This document shows, one piece after another, positions 23,534 through 31,532 of a DNA stretch of 35,353 nt. The stretch is from Synergistaceae bacterium (lineage in GTDB: Bacteria > Synergistota > Synergistia > Synergistales > Synergistaceae). Each line of letters begins with the position of its first letter. The first letter of the stretch is position 1. The stretch spans positions 1-35,353 of the forward strand of contig JAJFTP010000097.1 in the NCBI GenBank assembly GCA_021372895.1, in the 5' to 3' direction. Made by a program: the position numbers and the translations under genes. The notes under the pieces are model-generated. The model ran no database searches. It was given only the letters and a program-made list of their open reading frames with translations, and was not told the origin of the DNA.

Positions 23534-23675
23534 CCTCTTAAGGGTGATATCTATTTCCCCCCTGCCTTCAATTAATTAAACATGCGGCGGGAGAGACAGG
23601 ACAACACCCCGTTTTTCCTTGATGAGTTATACCATGACATTATCGCTGATCAACAACAAAATTGTGCATATAATC

Positions 23676-23703
23676 TTGACATCCGAGGGATATAAGGTAC
23701 AAT
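23676..23703 (+). promoter_or_regulatory. Promoter of the tRNA-Tyr/tRNA-Thr pair
   Basis: TTGACA (23676-23681) and TACAAT (23698-23703) have a 16-base spacer. Transcription would begin near 23710. The 140 bases between the transporter stop and this promoter hold no gene, only a weak possible terminator (CGGG/CCCG followed by T residues near 23588-23616). Confidence 0.75.
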
Positions 23704-23744
23704 ATCTTCTCGTGAATGCCACCTTGTAAGGTGGTCCTGTGAGT

Positions 23745-23830
23745 GGTAGGATGGCCGAGTGGTCAAAGGCAACAGACTGTAAATCTGTCGGCGAGAGCCT
23801 ACGCTGGTTCAAATCCAGCTCCTACCACCA
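23745..23830 (+). tRNA. tRNA-Tyr (anticodon GUA)
   Basis: An 86-base class II tRNA with a long variable arm. The acceptor stem is GGTAGGA/TCCTACC. The anticodon stem ACAGA/TCTGT encloses loop CTGTAAA with anticodon GTA at 23779-23781, and the T arm carries GGTTCAAATCC. CCA is encoded. Confidence 0.96.
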
Positions 23831-23868
23831 TTTCTATGCCAAAAAATGCCCTTACCGCATTATTGGTT

Positions 23869-23944
23869 GCCGCCTTAGCTCAGTAGGTAGAGCACATCCA
23901 TGGTAAGGATGGGGTCTCCGGTCCGAGTCCGGAAGGCGGCTCCA
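23869..23944 (+). tRNA. tRNA-Thr (anticodon GGU)
   Basis: A 76-base cloverleaf with acceptor stem GCCGCCT/AGGCGGC, D arm TAGCTCAGTAGGTAGAGC, anticodon stem CATCC/GGATG and anticodon GGT at 23902-23904. T-arm GTCCGAGTC has C in place of the second T of the usual TTC. CCA is encoded. It is cotranscribed with tRNA-Tyr, 38 bases upstream. Confidence 0.94.
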
Positions 23945-23956
23945 GATTATTACAGG

Positions 23957-23985
23957 GTTTTCGGTACATTGCCGAAAACTTTTTT
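23957..23985 (+). terminator. Terminator of the tRNA pair
   Basis: GTTTTCGG (23957-23964) pairs perfectly with CCGAAAAC (23972-23979) across a seven-base loop, followed by a long T-rich tract. Confidence 0.9.
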
Positions 23986-24017
23986 ATTTTTTTGCTGTCG
24001 TATGGCTGCCAACTTAA

Positions 24018-24057
24018 AAAATAACCGCTCAGGACGTTGGTCCTGAGCGGTTATTTT
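24018..24057 (-). terminator. Terminator of the small minus-strand gene
   Basis: A perfect 17-base stem (24018-24034 with 24041-24057) encloses a six-base loop. On the minus strand it ends in T residues and overlaps the stop codon of the gene at 24056. It could also stop rightward transcription from the tRNA pair. Confidence 0.9.
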
Positions 24058-24256
24058 ATCTCATTAACCTTCTGTATTCACATGGATTTTTAATGCCCAG
24101 CATCACTTTTCCACGACAGCGAGGCAGGTCGATAGTTTCTCCGTTTGGACACAGGTGCGGCACATACTCCTGCCGGAACGGGCAATCATAACATTCCCTG
24201 AGGCTGTCTTTCCACGGCACAAGAACGTCGAATAAAAGCTCTTTTATATTTTTCAT
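24056..24256 (-). CDS. Small cysteine-containing protein of unknown function
   Basis: A 66-residue protein. I do not recognise the family. It has five cysteines, in ECYDCPFR, HLCPNG, RCRGK and NPCEY, which could hold a metal. AAGGATGG precedes the ATG and a strong dedicated terminator follows the stop, so it is very likely a real, independently transcribed gene. It lies alone between the tRNA pair and the flavoprotein region. Confidence 0.65.
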   Translation of the reverse strand: MKNIKELLFDVLVPWKDSLRECYDCPFRQEYVPHLCPNGETIDLPRCRGKVMLGIKNPCEYRRLMR

Positions 24257-24791
24257 CGTCCATCCTTCACACTAACGCAAATGGCAAGATACTTATAATC
24301 GCCGTAATCTGTCTTTTGCGTATTTTATTTTATCTTTTTATTCAGATCTGATCCTTATCCCGAAAATTCCATTTTGATCCTATTAGAAGGAAGATCCATT
24401 TTCCTAAAGCTTTGCCTATTCACCTTAAATCTGGATATCCACCTGCAGAGATTGAATTTTTACCGTCAAATTATTGTCATATCGGCGAAATCCTAGCCCC
24501 TCTCTACTCAGAACCAATGCTGCCACCATGACCCATTTAACACGCGCCTTGACCGCAAATATTATACCCTTAAATTTGTTCATGTATACCGCTGCCCATA
24601 AAAAAACAATTGATCTATAAGACAGGTGTCGCGCTGTAATAATCCTATCCGCTTGAATGAAAGCCTGAAACCTCATCCATGGCGGTACGGCGCTAAAATT
24701 TACAGCAGATTGAAAATTGCCTCGATCGCCGCCTGGATTTATACTATTGGTATATTGGTATAAAATCATTGTATAGAAAGAAGGTATCTTT
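24257..24791. other. Intergenic region without a recognisable gene
   Basis: About 535 AT-rich bases. A minus-strand open frame spanning 24425-24913 has no ribosome binding site and no recognisable product, and it runs into the start of the next gene, so I do not call it. Near the right end, TATTGGTA is repeated in tandem (24745-24760), flanked by TATAC and GTATA. This places a possible regulator site at the -10 region (TATAAA, 24759-24764) of the flavoprotein gene. Confidence 0.5.
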
Positions 24792-25418
24792 ATGAAGGTA
24801 ATTGCAATTAACGGAAGTCCCAATAAAAACAGCAATACGGGCCAGGCATTAAAACTGATGGCTGATGAATTGGAGCATGAGGGCATAGAGGTCGAGATTA
24901 TACATGTAGGCAATAATTTAATTCATGGCTGTATAGGCTGCGGCTATTGCTGGAATTCCGAGCTCAACCGATGTGTCTTCAAAGATGACATCGTTAACGA
25001 AGCGGCGGAAAAAATGCGTAAGGCAGACGGCTTCATTCTAGCCTCTCCAACCTATTACGCCGGCATTGCCGGGACTATGAAATCTTTTTTGGACAGGGTA
25101 TTTTTTACAAGTTCCCGCTATTTCAAATATAAAATCGCAACCGCGATAACTGTCGTAAGACGCGCCGGCGGTGTTGATACCATACACCAGCTGAATAATT
25201 ATCTGGATCTCGCAGAGACCATTACGCCTCCATCACAATACTGGACCGTCGCTTATGGTATGGATGCCGGTGAAATTATGCGGGATGGAGAAGGAATACA
25301 GACAATACAGAAAAATGCGAGGGCCATGGCCTGGCTGCTTAAGGTCGTAGATGCCGGAAAAAGAGATATTCCTCTGCCAAAGGATGATGAACGGATCATA
25401 ACAAACTTTATCCGCTGA
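24792..25418 (+). CDS. NADPH-dependent FMN reductase / iron-sulfur flavoprotein-like
   Basis: A 208-residue flavodoxin-like protein. The FMN phosphate loop is NGSPNKNSNTG near the N-terminus (9-19). The cysteine cluster GCIGCGYCWN...RCVFKDD (about 47-65) is the compact pattern seen in iron-sulfur flavoproteins and related NAD(P)H-dependent oxidoreductases. SPTYYAGIAGTMKSFLDR is the conserved second flavin-contact block. The likely role is redox or electron transfer; the substrate is unknown. GAAGG lies upstream of the ATG. It is probably monocistronic. Confidence 0.85.
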   Translation: MKVIAINGSPNKNSNTGQALKLMADELEHEGIEVEIIHVGNNLIHGCIGCGYCWNSELNRCVFKDDIVNEAAEKMRKADGFILASPTYYAGIAGTMKSFLDRVFFTSSRYFKYKIATAITVVRRAGGVDTIHQLNNYLDLAETITPPSQYWTVAYGMDAGEIMRDGEGIQTIQKNARAMAWLLKVVDAGKRDIPLPKDDERIITNFIR

Positions 25419-25543
25419 TTTATGTAGAAATTCCGTAAAACACGTTAAGAGTTATACCAGCTTTTAGTTTTTTCGACTGCTAACGGCTTGCAGCTGCGGA
25501 ATGCATTTTCCGTGGCGTCTGTCTGTTTTGATTTTTCATGGGG

Positions 25544-25574
25544 AAAAAGTAACATTATTTACGGTTACTTTTTT
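25544..25574 (+). terminator. AT-rich inverted repeat before livH (weak terminator or operator)
   Basis: AAAAAGTAAC (25544-25553) pairs perfectly with GTTACTTTTT (25564-25573), with a ten-base loop, and runs into T residues. It may end transcription from the flavoprotein gene 125 bases upstream. Its position 60 bases before livH would also suit an operator of the liv operon. Confidence 0.45.
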
Positions 25575-25632
25575 GCTGAAAAGGACTAAAATTACGGCAC
25601 TTACGTAGATACAATTGGGGGAAATTATAAAG

Positions 25633-26496
25633 ATGCAGCTATTTATTGAACAAGCACTGAACGGTCTGGCCGCAGGAGGAATGTACGCTCTGATCACCCT
25701 CGGGCTGGCTCTTATTTACGGTGTAATGAAAATACTTCACGTTGCCCACGCTTCGGTTTATACAGTCGGAGCTTATATGGGCCTTTACTTATTCACTCTA
25801 ACCGGAAATATTTTTCTCGCTGCTCTTGGCAGCATGGTTTTTTGTGCGTGCCTCGGCGTTCTTATAGAACGTTTCATATATTTCCCGCTTCTTAAATATC
25901 CTCCCTATGTTCCGCTGATAAGCAGCATAGCGATACTTATAGCGATCGAAGAGCTCTGCAGACTCGTAGCCGGCCCCGAAGTCCGCACTTTTTCAGCAAA
26001 ACTTCCTTTTCCTGCGGTCGTGATCGGCAACTTTACAATATCCTCCGCTCTCGTCACCGTTTACTGCGTCTCTTTGACAGTTTTCATTTTGCTCTGGCTG
26101 CTGATGACAAAGACAGAACTGGGGCTTGCTATGCGCGCAGTATCTCAGGATATGGAAACAGCCTCGGCGCTTGGCGTAAACACCCAGGTGACTGTGGCTC
26201 TGACATTCGTTATAGGATCTGCCATTGCAGCCATAGCGGGAATATTGGTCGGTATATACTATAACCAGGTTTATCCAATGATGGGAGAGGTTCCGGCATA
26301 CAAGACTCTGGCTTTAATAGTCGTCGGCGGTATGGGATCAGCATCCGGCGCCGTGATCGCGTCGTTTCTTCTGGGCCTTGCGGAGACATTCCTTATCGGC
26401 TACGCCAACATTCCGATGCCGCGTGATGCCCTGGCTTTCATCGCCATGATCATTATTCTTATGTGGCGACCGACCGGACTCATGGGAAAACGGTAG
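25633..26496 (+). CDS. livH: Branched-chain amino-acid ABC transporter, permease LivH
   Basis: A 287-residue inner-membrane permease with eight or so hydrophobic segments. The N-terminus (QALNGLAAGGMYALITLGLALIYGVMKILHVAHAS) is typical of LivH. The cytoplasmic coupling region is MRAVSQDMETASALGVN. The frame extends upstream to a TTG at 25615, but that TTG lies within the GGGGGA ribosome binding site of the ATG at 25633, which is therefore chosen. It is the first gene of livH-M-G-F plus the binding protein. Substrate specificity within this family is broad and includes aromatic and other amino acids. Confidence 0.92.
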   Translation: MQLFIEQALNGLAAGGMYALITLGLALIYGVMKILHVAHASVYTVGAYMGLYLFTLTGNIFLAALGSMVFCACLGVLIERFIYFPLLKYPPYVPLISSIAILIAIEELCRLVAGPEVRTFSAKLPFPAVVIGNFTISSALVTVYCVSLTVFILLWLLMTKTELGLAMRAVSQDMETASALGVNTQVTVALTFVIGSAIAAIAGILVGIYYNQVYPMMGEVPAYKTLALIVVGGMGSASGAVIASFLLGLAETFLIGYANIPMPRDALAFIAMIIILMWRPTGLMGKR

Positions 26497-26509
26497 GAGA
26501 GGGACTATC

Positions 26510-27418
26510 ATGAGCAGTTATATGATAAGTGTCGCAACACAGATAATAATCCAGGCCATTGCCGCCTGCGGGCTGAACGTCATAGTCGGATACGCGGGAC
26601 AGATATCTCTGGGACACGCCGCGTTCGTGGGGATAGGCGCCTACTCAAATGCGATGCTCACTACAGCGGGAGGACTTACTTTCTGGCAGGCTCTTCCGAT
26701 TTCACTTCTCATTGTCGGACTTGTCGGGCTTCTATGCGGACTTCCCAGCCTTCGCGTCAAAGAGGACTTCCTTGCGATAACTACGATTGGCATCAACTTT
26801 ATCGTCGTCGCCATTTTCCAATATACTCCGGCACTTGGCGGAGCACTCGGCATCGGCGGGATCCCACGCGTCCGGCTGTTCAGCATGGCGCTTAATGGGC
26901 AGGGGTTTTTCATTCTCTGTCTTGTCTGTCTAGCTATAGTTATGATGACATGTTGGTTCTTTACCAAGTCATGGACAGGACTTTCATGCTTCGCCGTGCG
27001 AGAAGAGGAGACAGCTGCATCTAGCATGGGGGTATCGCCTGTCAGGGCGAAATTGACTGCTTTTGTGCTCGGGACGATTATGGCGGGGCTTTCAGGAGCT
27101 CTTTATGCCCACTACATGCGTTTTATCAATGCGGATTCCTTTTCGTTCACGTTCTCTGTCACGCTGCTCTCAATCGCCGTAGCAGGAGGTCTGGGCACAT
27201 TCTGGGGACCGCTTGTTGGCGCTGTCGTACTTGGAGTGCTTCCCGAGATATTCAGGCCTCTGGTAGACTACCGTATGTTACTCTACGCAACGTTGCTGCT
27301 GATGATGATCCGTTTTCTCCCGGGAGGACTTCTTGGCGGCGTCTCTGTAATGTCGCGCAAGAACCTTAAGATTAAAAAAGATAAGCTCGCGGCAAAGGGG
27401 GATGGCAAAGTTGAGTGA
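26510..27418 (+). CDS. livM: Branched-chain amino-acid ABC transporter, permease LivM
   Basis: A 302-residue polytopic permease that pairs with LivH. GYAGQISLGHAAFVGIGAYS near residues 25-45 is a LivM hallmark, and the coupling region VREEETAASSMGVSPVRAKL is present. GGAGAGGG lies before its ATG. A basic tail (RKNLKIKKDKLAAKG) follows the last membrane segment. The 3' end overlaps livG by 17 bases. Confidence 0.93.
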   Translation: MSSYMISVATQIIIQAIAACGLNVIVGYAGQISLGHAAFVGIGAYSNAMLTTAGGLTFWQALPISLLIVGLVGLLCGLPSLRVKEDFLAITTIGINFIVVAIFQYTPALGGALGIGGIPRVRLFSMALNGQGFFILCLVCLAIVMMTCWFFTKSWTGLSCFAVREEETAASSMGVSPVRAKLTAFVLGTIMAGLSGALYAHYMRFINADSFSFTFSVTLLSIAVAGGLGTFWGPLVGAVVLGVLPEIFRPLVDYRMLLYATLLLMMIRFLPGGLLGGVSVMSRKNLKIKKDKLAAKGDGKVE

Positions 27419-28178
27419 TATTTTGGTTTCTGTGAAGAACCTGTCCATCCATTTTGGCGGGCTTAAGGCAGTGGATGATGTCAGTTTCGACATACACCAT
27501 CGCGAAATACTTGGACTTCTTGGACCAAACGGAGCCGGCAAGACTACATGCTTCAACATGATATCCGGCGTATATAAACCCACCTCCGGCGGGATATTCC
27601 TTGACGGACTCAGAACGGACGGGCTTCCCCCGCACAAGATGGCATCTCTCGGAGTAGGCAGGACATTCCAGGTTGTAAAACCCTTCAGCGGGCTCACTGT
27701 CGAGGAAAACGTGATAGTAGCGCTTGGTATGCCGCTGTACGGCCATTTTATAGGTTCGTGGAAGTTCTGGAACACAGGTAAAAACAAGGCTGCCGCACAA
27801 AAAGTACTGGAAACAGTCGGACTGTTAAACGAGGCAGATACCAAGGCAGGGATGCTTCCGCTAGGCAACCTGCGCAAGCTTGAGTTAGCGCGCGCATTAG
27901 CTCTTGATCCACGCCTCCTGCTGCTTGACGAATGCTTCTCCGGGCTCCGTCAGGAGGAAATACGCATAATAGAAAACCTGATCCGCAGCATAAGAGAGAG
28001 CGGAGTTTCCATCCTGTTGATTGAACATAATATGCGAGTGGCGATGGGACTTTCTGACCGCATTATAGTGCTTGACCACGGCCATAAACTCGCCGAAGGA
28101 ACACCCGACGAGGTCTCATCCAACCCGGATGTCATCGAGGCATATCTTGGAAAGGGAGTTAACGGAGATGTTGCTTGA
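27402..28178 (+). CDS. livG: Branched-chain amino-acid ABC transporter, ATPase LivG
   Basis: A 258-residue ABC ATPase. Walker A is GPNGAGKTT (41-49), the Q-loop is GRTFQVVKP (86-94), Walker B is LLLLDE (172-177), and the switch histidine is in LLIEHNMRVAMGL. The signature region reads LPLGNLRKLELARAL (152-166) rather than the common LSxGQQR type. The D-loop is SGLRQEE rather than AGLNPTE. Such divergence occurs in some LivG proteins and is expected to be functional when paired with a canonical LivF. AAAGGGGG precedes the start; it overlaps livF by 11 bases. Confidence 0.92.
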   Translation: MAKLSDILVSVKNLSIHFGGLKAVDDVSFDIHHREILGLLGPNGAGKTTCFNMISGVYKPTSGGIFLDGLRTDGLPPHKMASLGVGRTFQVVKPFSGLTVEENVIVALGMPLYGHFIGSWKFWNTGKNKAAAQKVLETVGLLNEADTKAGMLPLGNLRKLELARALALDPRLLLLDECFSGLRQEEIRIIENLIRSIRESGVSILLIEHNMRVAMGLSDRIIVLDHGHKLAEGTPDEVSSNPDVIEAYLGKGVNGDVA

Positions 28179-28872
28179 GGTTAAAGACCTTTGTGTCGCT
28201 TACGGCGATATTGAGGCTGTACACGGGATAAGCTTCGGTATAGAAAATGGAGAACTCGTCTCGATAATCGGGGCAAACGGAGCCGGCAAGACTACGACGC
28301 TGCGTGCACTTATGGGGCTTCAGCCGGTAAAGTCAGGGAGTGTCTTCTTTGACGGGGATGATATCACTCAGATCCCCCCACACAAAAGGGCTCACATGGG
28401 CATTCGTATAGTACCGGAACGGGCAAGATGTTTCCCGCAGCTTTCTGTATATGAGAACCTGCGGATGGGAGTCTATGGGATCTCTTCAACACTAAAGGGA
28501 CAACTGGACACAATATATGAGCTCTTTCCGATACTTCGGGAGAGAAGCCGCCAGTCGGCCAACACACTTTCAGGCGGCGAACAGCAGCAGCTAGCTATAG
28601 CACGCGCGCTTGTCTCCTCTCCGAGGCTTCTTTTTGTCGATGAGGTGTCTATGGGACTTATGCCCAAGCTTGCGGCACAGGTCTTTGATGTGCTTAGATC
28701 CCTGAATAAAAACAAAGGGCTCACTATCCTTCTCGTCGAGCAGAATGCCCTCTCCTCGCTCAAAATCTCAGACAGGGGATATGTGCTTGAAACGGGTAAT
28801 ATCGTTATAGAAGGCTCTGCGCAAGAGCTTATTGAAAATAAGATGGTAAGAGCGTCATATCTGGGAATTTAA
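28168..28872 (+). CDS. livF: Branched-chain amino-acid ABC transporter, ATPase LivF
   Basis: A 234-residue ABC ATPase, the partner of LivG. Walker A is GANGAGKTT (35-43), the Q-loop region is IVPERARCFPQLSVYENL (typical of LivF), the signature is LSGGEQQQLAIARAL, Walker B is LLFVDE, and the switch histidine position is occupied by Gln (LLVEQNA), as usual in LivF. The open frame extends upstream into livG; the ATG at 28168 begins the conserved domain and follows a GGAG sequence. Confidence 0.93.
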   Translation: MLLEVKDLCVAYGDIEAVHGISFGIENGELVSIIGANGAGKTTTLRALMGLQPVKSGSVFFDGDDITQIPPHKRAHMGIRIVPERARCFPQLSVYENLRMGVYGISSTLKGQLDTIYELFPILRERSRQSANTLSGGEQQQLAIARALVSSPRLLFVDEVSMGLMPKLAAQVFDVLRSLNKNKGLTILLVEQNALSSLKISDRGYVLETGNIVIEGSAQELIENKMVRASYLGI

Positions 28873-28986
28873 GGAAATGCCGCTGCGTTTTATCGGCGTA
28901 GTTTCAATCAGCGTCTCTTTAATAAATTTGTGTTTCTGGCGGACATTATAAGGGTCTGCCGCAAAAAAATACAGGAGGTGTTCGTT

Positions 28987-30162
28987 ATGAAGAATATGAA
29001 GAAAGTATCAAAAATTTTGGCGCTGGTATCATGTCTGGCGCTGGTCTGCTTCTGCGGAACAGCGTTGGCAGCAGATACCATAAAGATCGGGATGCTTGCC
29101 CCGCTTACCGGCTTTGCTGCAGCTGACGGGTTCAGCGTAAATGAATCAGTCAAAATAGCAGTTGAGAAGGTAAACGCCGCGGGCGGAGTATTGGGCAAGA
29201 AGGTTGAGCTTATCTGCTACGATGATGCAGCAGATCCAAAGCAGTCTGTTCTGCTTGCAAACAAGCTTATTGAGCAGGACAAAGTGGTTGCTTTCGTGGC
29301 AGGTTCATACAGCCTTCCGACACGCGCAGTATCAGCACTCTTCAATGACGCGAAAATCCCGCTTGTCTCGGCTTACGCACTGCACCCGGACATAACTATC
29401 GGTGACTACACGTTCCGCAACGGATTCCTCGGGACGGTAGAGGGAAAGGGCGCTGCTTACACAGCAGTGAAGCTGCTTAAGGCAAAGAAGATAGCTCTTA
29501 TCGTCAGCGACAATGACTTCGGCACAACTCTTACGCAGGGATTTGAGCAATATATTAAAAATCATCCGGAAGCCAAGATAGTGTCACATCAGAAATATCC
29601 GATGAGCGAGAAGGACTTCAAACCATACCTTTCAAAGATGAAGGCGGCCAACCCCGATGTCGTATTCTTCAGCGGATACTACTTCCAGACAGGTCCGGCA
29701 TTGAAGCAGGCAAGGGAAATGGGTATCAACATCCAGTTCATAGGAGAAGAAGGGGCGGATTCTCCTAAGACAGCCGAGATCGCAGGCAAAGCGGCAGAGG
29801 GATTCATAATGATCACAAACCTTGACCGCGACGACAAGCGCAAAGTCGTGCAGGACTTCCTTGCAACTTATCGGAAACGCCATAAGATCGAGCCCGACAT
29901 GGTCGGAGCTTCAGCATATGACGGATTTATGCTTCTCGTCGACGCAATCAAGCAGGCAAAGACAACGGATGGCACGGCGATTGCCAAGGCTCTCGCAAAA
30001 ACTAAAAACTACGACGGACTGACCGGCATCATCAATGGCTTTACCAAAGAGGGCGAGGTCATAAAACCGATACAGATCCAGATAGTCAAGAACGGGCTGT
30101 TCCGTCACTATGGAGTCATAACAGATCCCAATATCATCACTCCCGTCATACCGGGCAAATAG
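28987..30162 (+). CDS. livK: Branched-chain amino-acid ABC transporter, substrate-binding protein
   Basis: A 391-residue secreted binding protein of the Leu/Ile/Val type (periplasmic-binding type 1 fold). The signal peptide (residues 1-27, basic KNMKK then a hydrophobic core) ends at GTALAAD, a signal-peptidase I site. The mature protein starts DTIKIGMLAPLTGFAA, a family hallmark, and GKKVELICYDDAADPKQS follows. A perfect AGGAGGTG precedes the ATG. It lies last in the operon, 114 bases after livF, and a strong terminator follows. Confidence 0.93.
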   Translation: MKNMKKVSKILALVSCLALVCFCGTALAADTIKIGMLAPLTGFAAADGFSVNESVKIAVEKVNAAGGVLGKKVELICYDDAADPKQSVLLANKLIEQDKVVAFVAGSYSLPTRAVSALFNDAKIPLVSAYALHPDITIGDYTFRNGFLGTVEGKGAAYTAVKLLKAKKIALIVSDNDFGTTLTQGFEQYIKNHPEAKIVSHQKYPMSEKDFKPYLSKMKAANPDVVFFSGYYFQTGPALKQAREMGINIQFIGEEGADSPKTAEIAGKAAEGFIMITNLDRDDKRKVVQDFLATYRKRHKIEPDMVGASAYDGFMLLVDAIKQAKTTDGTAIAKALAKTKNYDGLTGIINGFTKEGEVIKPIQIQIVKNGLFRHYGVITDPNIITPVIPGK

Positions 30163-30193
30163 GCAATAATTTCCTGTATAAAGAGCTCTCATA

Positions 30194-30234
30194 AAAATCG
30201 GCAATTCCTTGATAATAAGGAATTGCCGATTTTT
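30194..30234. terminator. Bidirectional terminator between livK and the flavoprotein gene
   Basis: A perfect 17-base stem (30194-30210 with 30217-30233) has a six-base loop. T residues lie on both strands, so it can stop both the liv operon and the convergent minus-strand gene. Confidence 0.93.
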
Positions 30235-30282
30235 GCTGTTTTTCAGATGGCGATCAAACTACTTCCGAACTAAAAATATCTG

Positions 30283-31401
30283 CTACAAAGCAGGTGCTGC
30301 ATTCCTCATTTCTGGAAACGTGAATCCTTCGAGCAGTTCACACATAAGGTCTTTGACCTTGACTATAGAGTTGACCTTTGAGACATTGCTGCCGCAGAAG
30401 AACAGCCCGTTCTCCCAGTCTCCCTTATACGCGCTGATAAGGGCATCGGCGATACAGAAAGTCTCATGCTGGAGGCGGCAAATACAATGCGTCAGACAGT
30501 AAGTACGGCATGCCACCTTTTCAAGCACTCCGTCCAGATAGCGCTGAACCAAGGGAGACCTTATAGCCCTCCCCGGAAGTCCGCACGGACTTTTTATGAC
30601 CACTATGTCCTCATCTTTTGCATCAAGGTACGCCTGCTTGAAACGGTCGGAGGCATCTCCCTCCTCTGTAGCGGCAAAGCGCGTTCCCATCTGGACACCC
30701 TTGGCACCCATTGCAAACGCATCCGCCATATCATTCCCATCCCATATTCCTCCGGCTGCAATGACAGGAATATCGTAATTGTTTTCTTTAAGATATGATA
30801 CGAGCACAGGCACGACGCTTTGCAGAGAAAGCTCGGGATCCATTGCCTGCTCAGCATCACGTGCCCCGAGATGTCCGCCTGCGCAGTTAGGCGTCTCGAC
30901 AACAATGGCGTCAGGCAGACGCCCGTAGTGTTTACCCCAGCGGCTTATGATAAGATGAGCCGCTTTGACGCTGCTTACAATTGGCACCAGTGCGGTATCG
31001 GGGTAATCTTGAGTCAGCTCCGGCAGCTTCAGAGGCAATCCTGCCCCTGAGACAATGATATCTATGCCTGATTCACATGAGGTCCGCACAAGCGAATCAT
31101 AATCGGCCAGCGCGCACATACAGTTTACAGCAAGCACCCCGCCGTTTGAGGCCGCCCTTGCTTCTCCGATCAGCTTCCTCAGCATCGCCATGTTCTCTTT
31201 CGGTGTACAGCGTCCGTCGAAATCAGGAGAAGCAACTGCAAGACCTACAGATGCGATCGTTCCGATGCCTCCGACTGAAGCAACTGCGCCGGCAAGCCTC
31301 GGACCTGAAACCATGACCCCCATGCCTCCCTGCACGATAGGATAGAGGGGCTGATGTTTCCCAATGCGAAGAATCGGCAGCTCTTTTTTTACCTTATCCA
31401 T
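30283..31401 (-). CDS. Nitronate monooxygenase / FabK-like FMN oxidoreductase
   Basis: A 372-residue TIM-barrel flavoprotein of the nitronate monooxygenase (2-nitropropane dioxygenase) family, which also contains FabK enoyl-reductases. FMN-binding segments are QGGMGVMVSGPRLAGAVAS (24-42), AAGGIWDG and VQMGTRFAATEE; GGHLG holds the probable catalytic His. Near the C-terminus, CRTYCLTHCICR with a later FCIADAL forms a four- to five-cysteine cluster seen in one subgroup of the family, perhaps an Fe-S site. AGAGGTG precedes the ATG. Detoxification or a FabK-like reduction are both possible; no neighbouring fatty-acid genes are seen. Confidence 0.87.
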   Translation of the reverse strand: MDKVKKELPILRIGKHQPLYPIVQGGMGVMVSGPRLAGAVASVGGIGTIASVGLAVASPDFDGRCTPKENMAMLRKLIGEARAASNGGVLAVNCMCALADYDSLVRTSCESGIDIIVSGAGLPLKLPELTQDYPDTALVPIVSSVKAAHLIISRWGKHYGRLPDAIVVETPNCAGGHLGARDAEQAMDPELSLQSVVPVLVSYLKENNYDIPVIAAGGIWDGNDMADAFAMGAKGVQMGTRFAATEEGDASDRFKQAYLDAKDEDIVVIKSPCGLPGRAIRSPLVQRYLDGVLEKVACRTYCLTHCICRLQHETFCIADALISAYKGDWENGLFFCGSNVSKVNSIVKVKDLMCELLEGFTFPEMRNAAPAL

Positions 31402-31532
31402 TCAATACACCTCTGACTAAACTTTCTTAAACTATGCATTCTCCTTTTAGAATACACAATTCTACAATAATGGATATGCTATTCTGTTTTTATGTTTTTG
31501 GCAAGGGCAATTAAGCATAAAACAATAAAAGG

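Noticed and set aside
24425-24913. A 162-residue minus-strand ORF
   Set aside because: It has no ribosome binding site or recognisable family, it overlaps the start of the well-supported flavoprotein gene, and its composition looks random.
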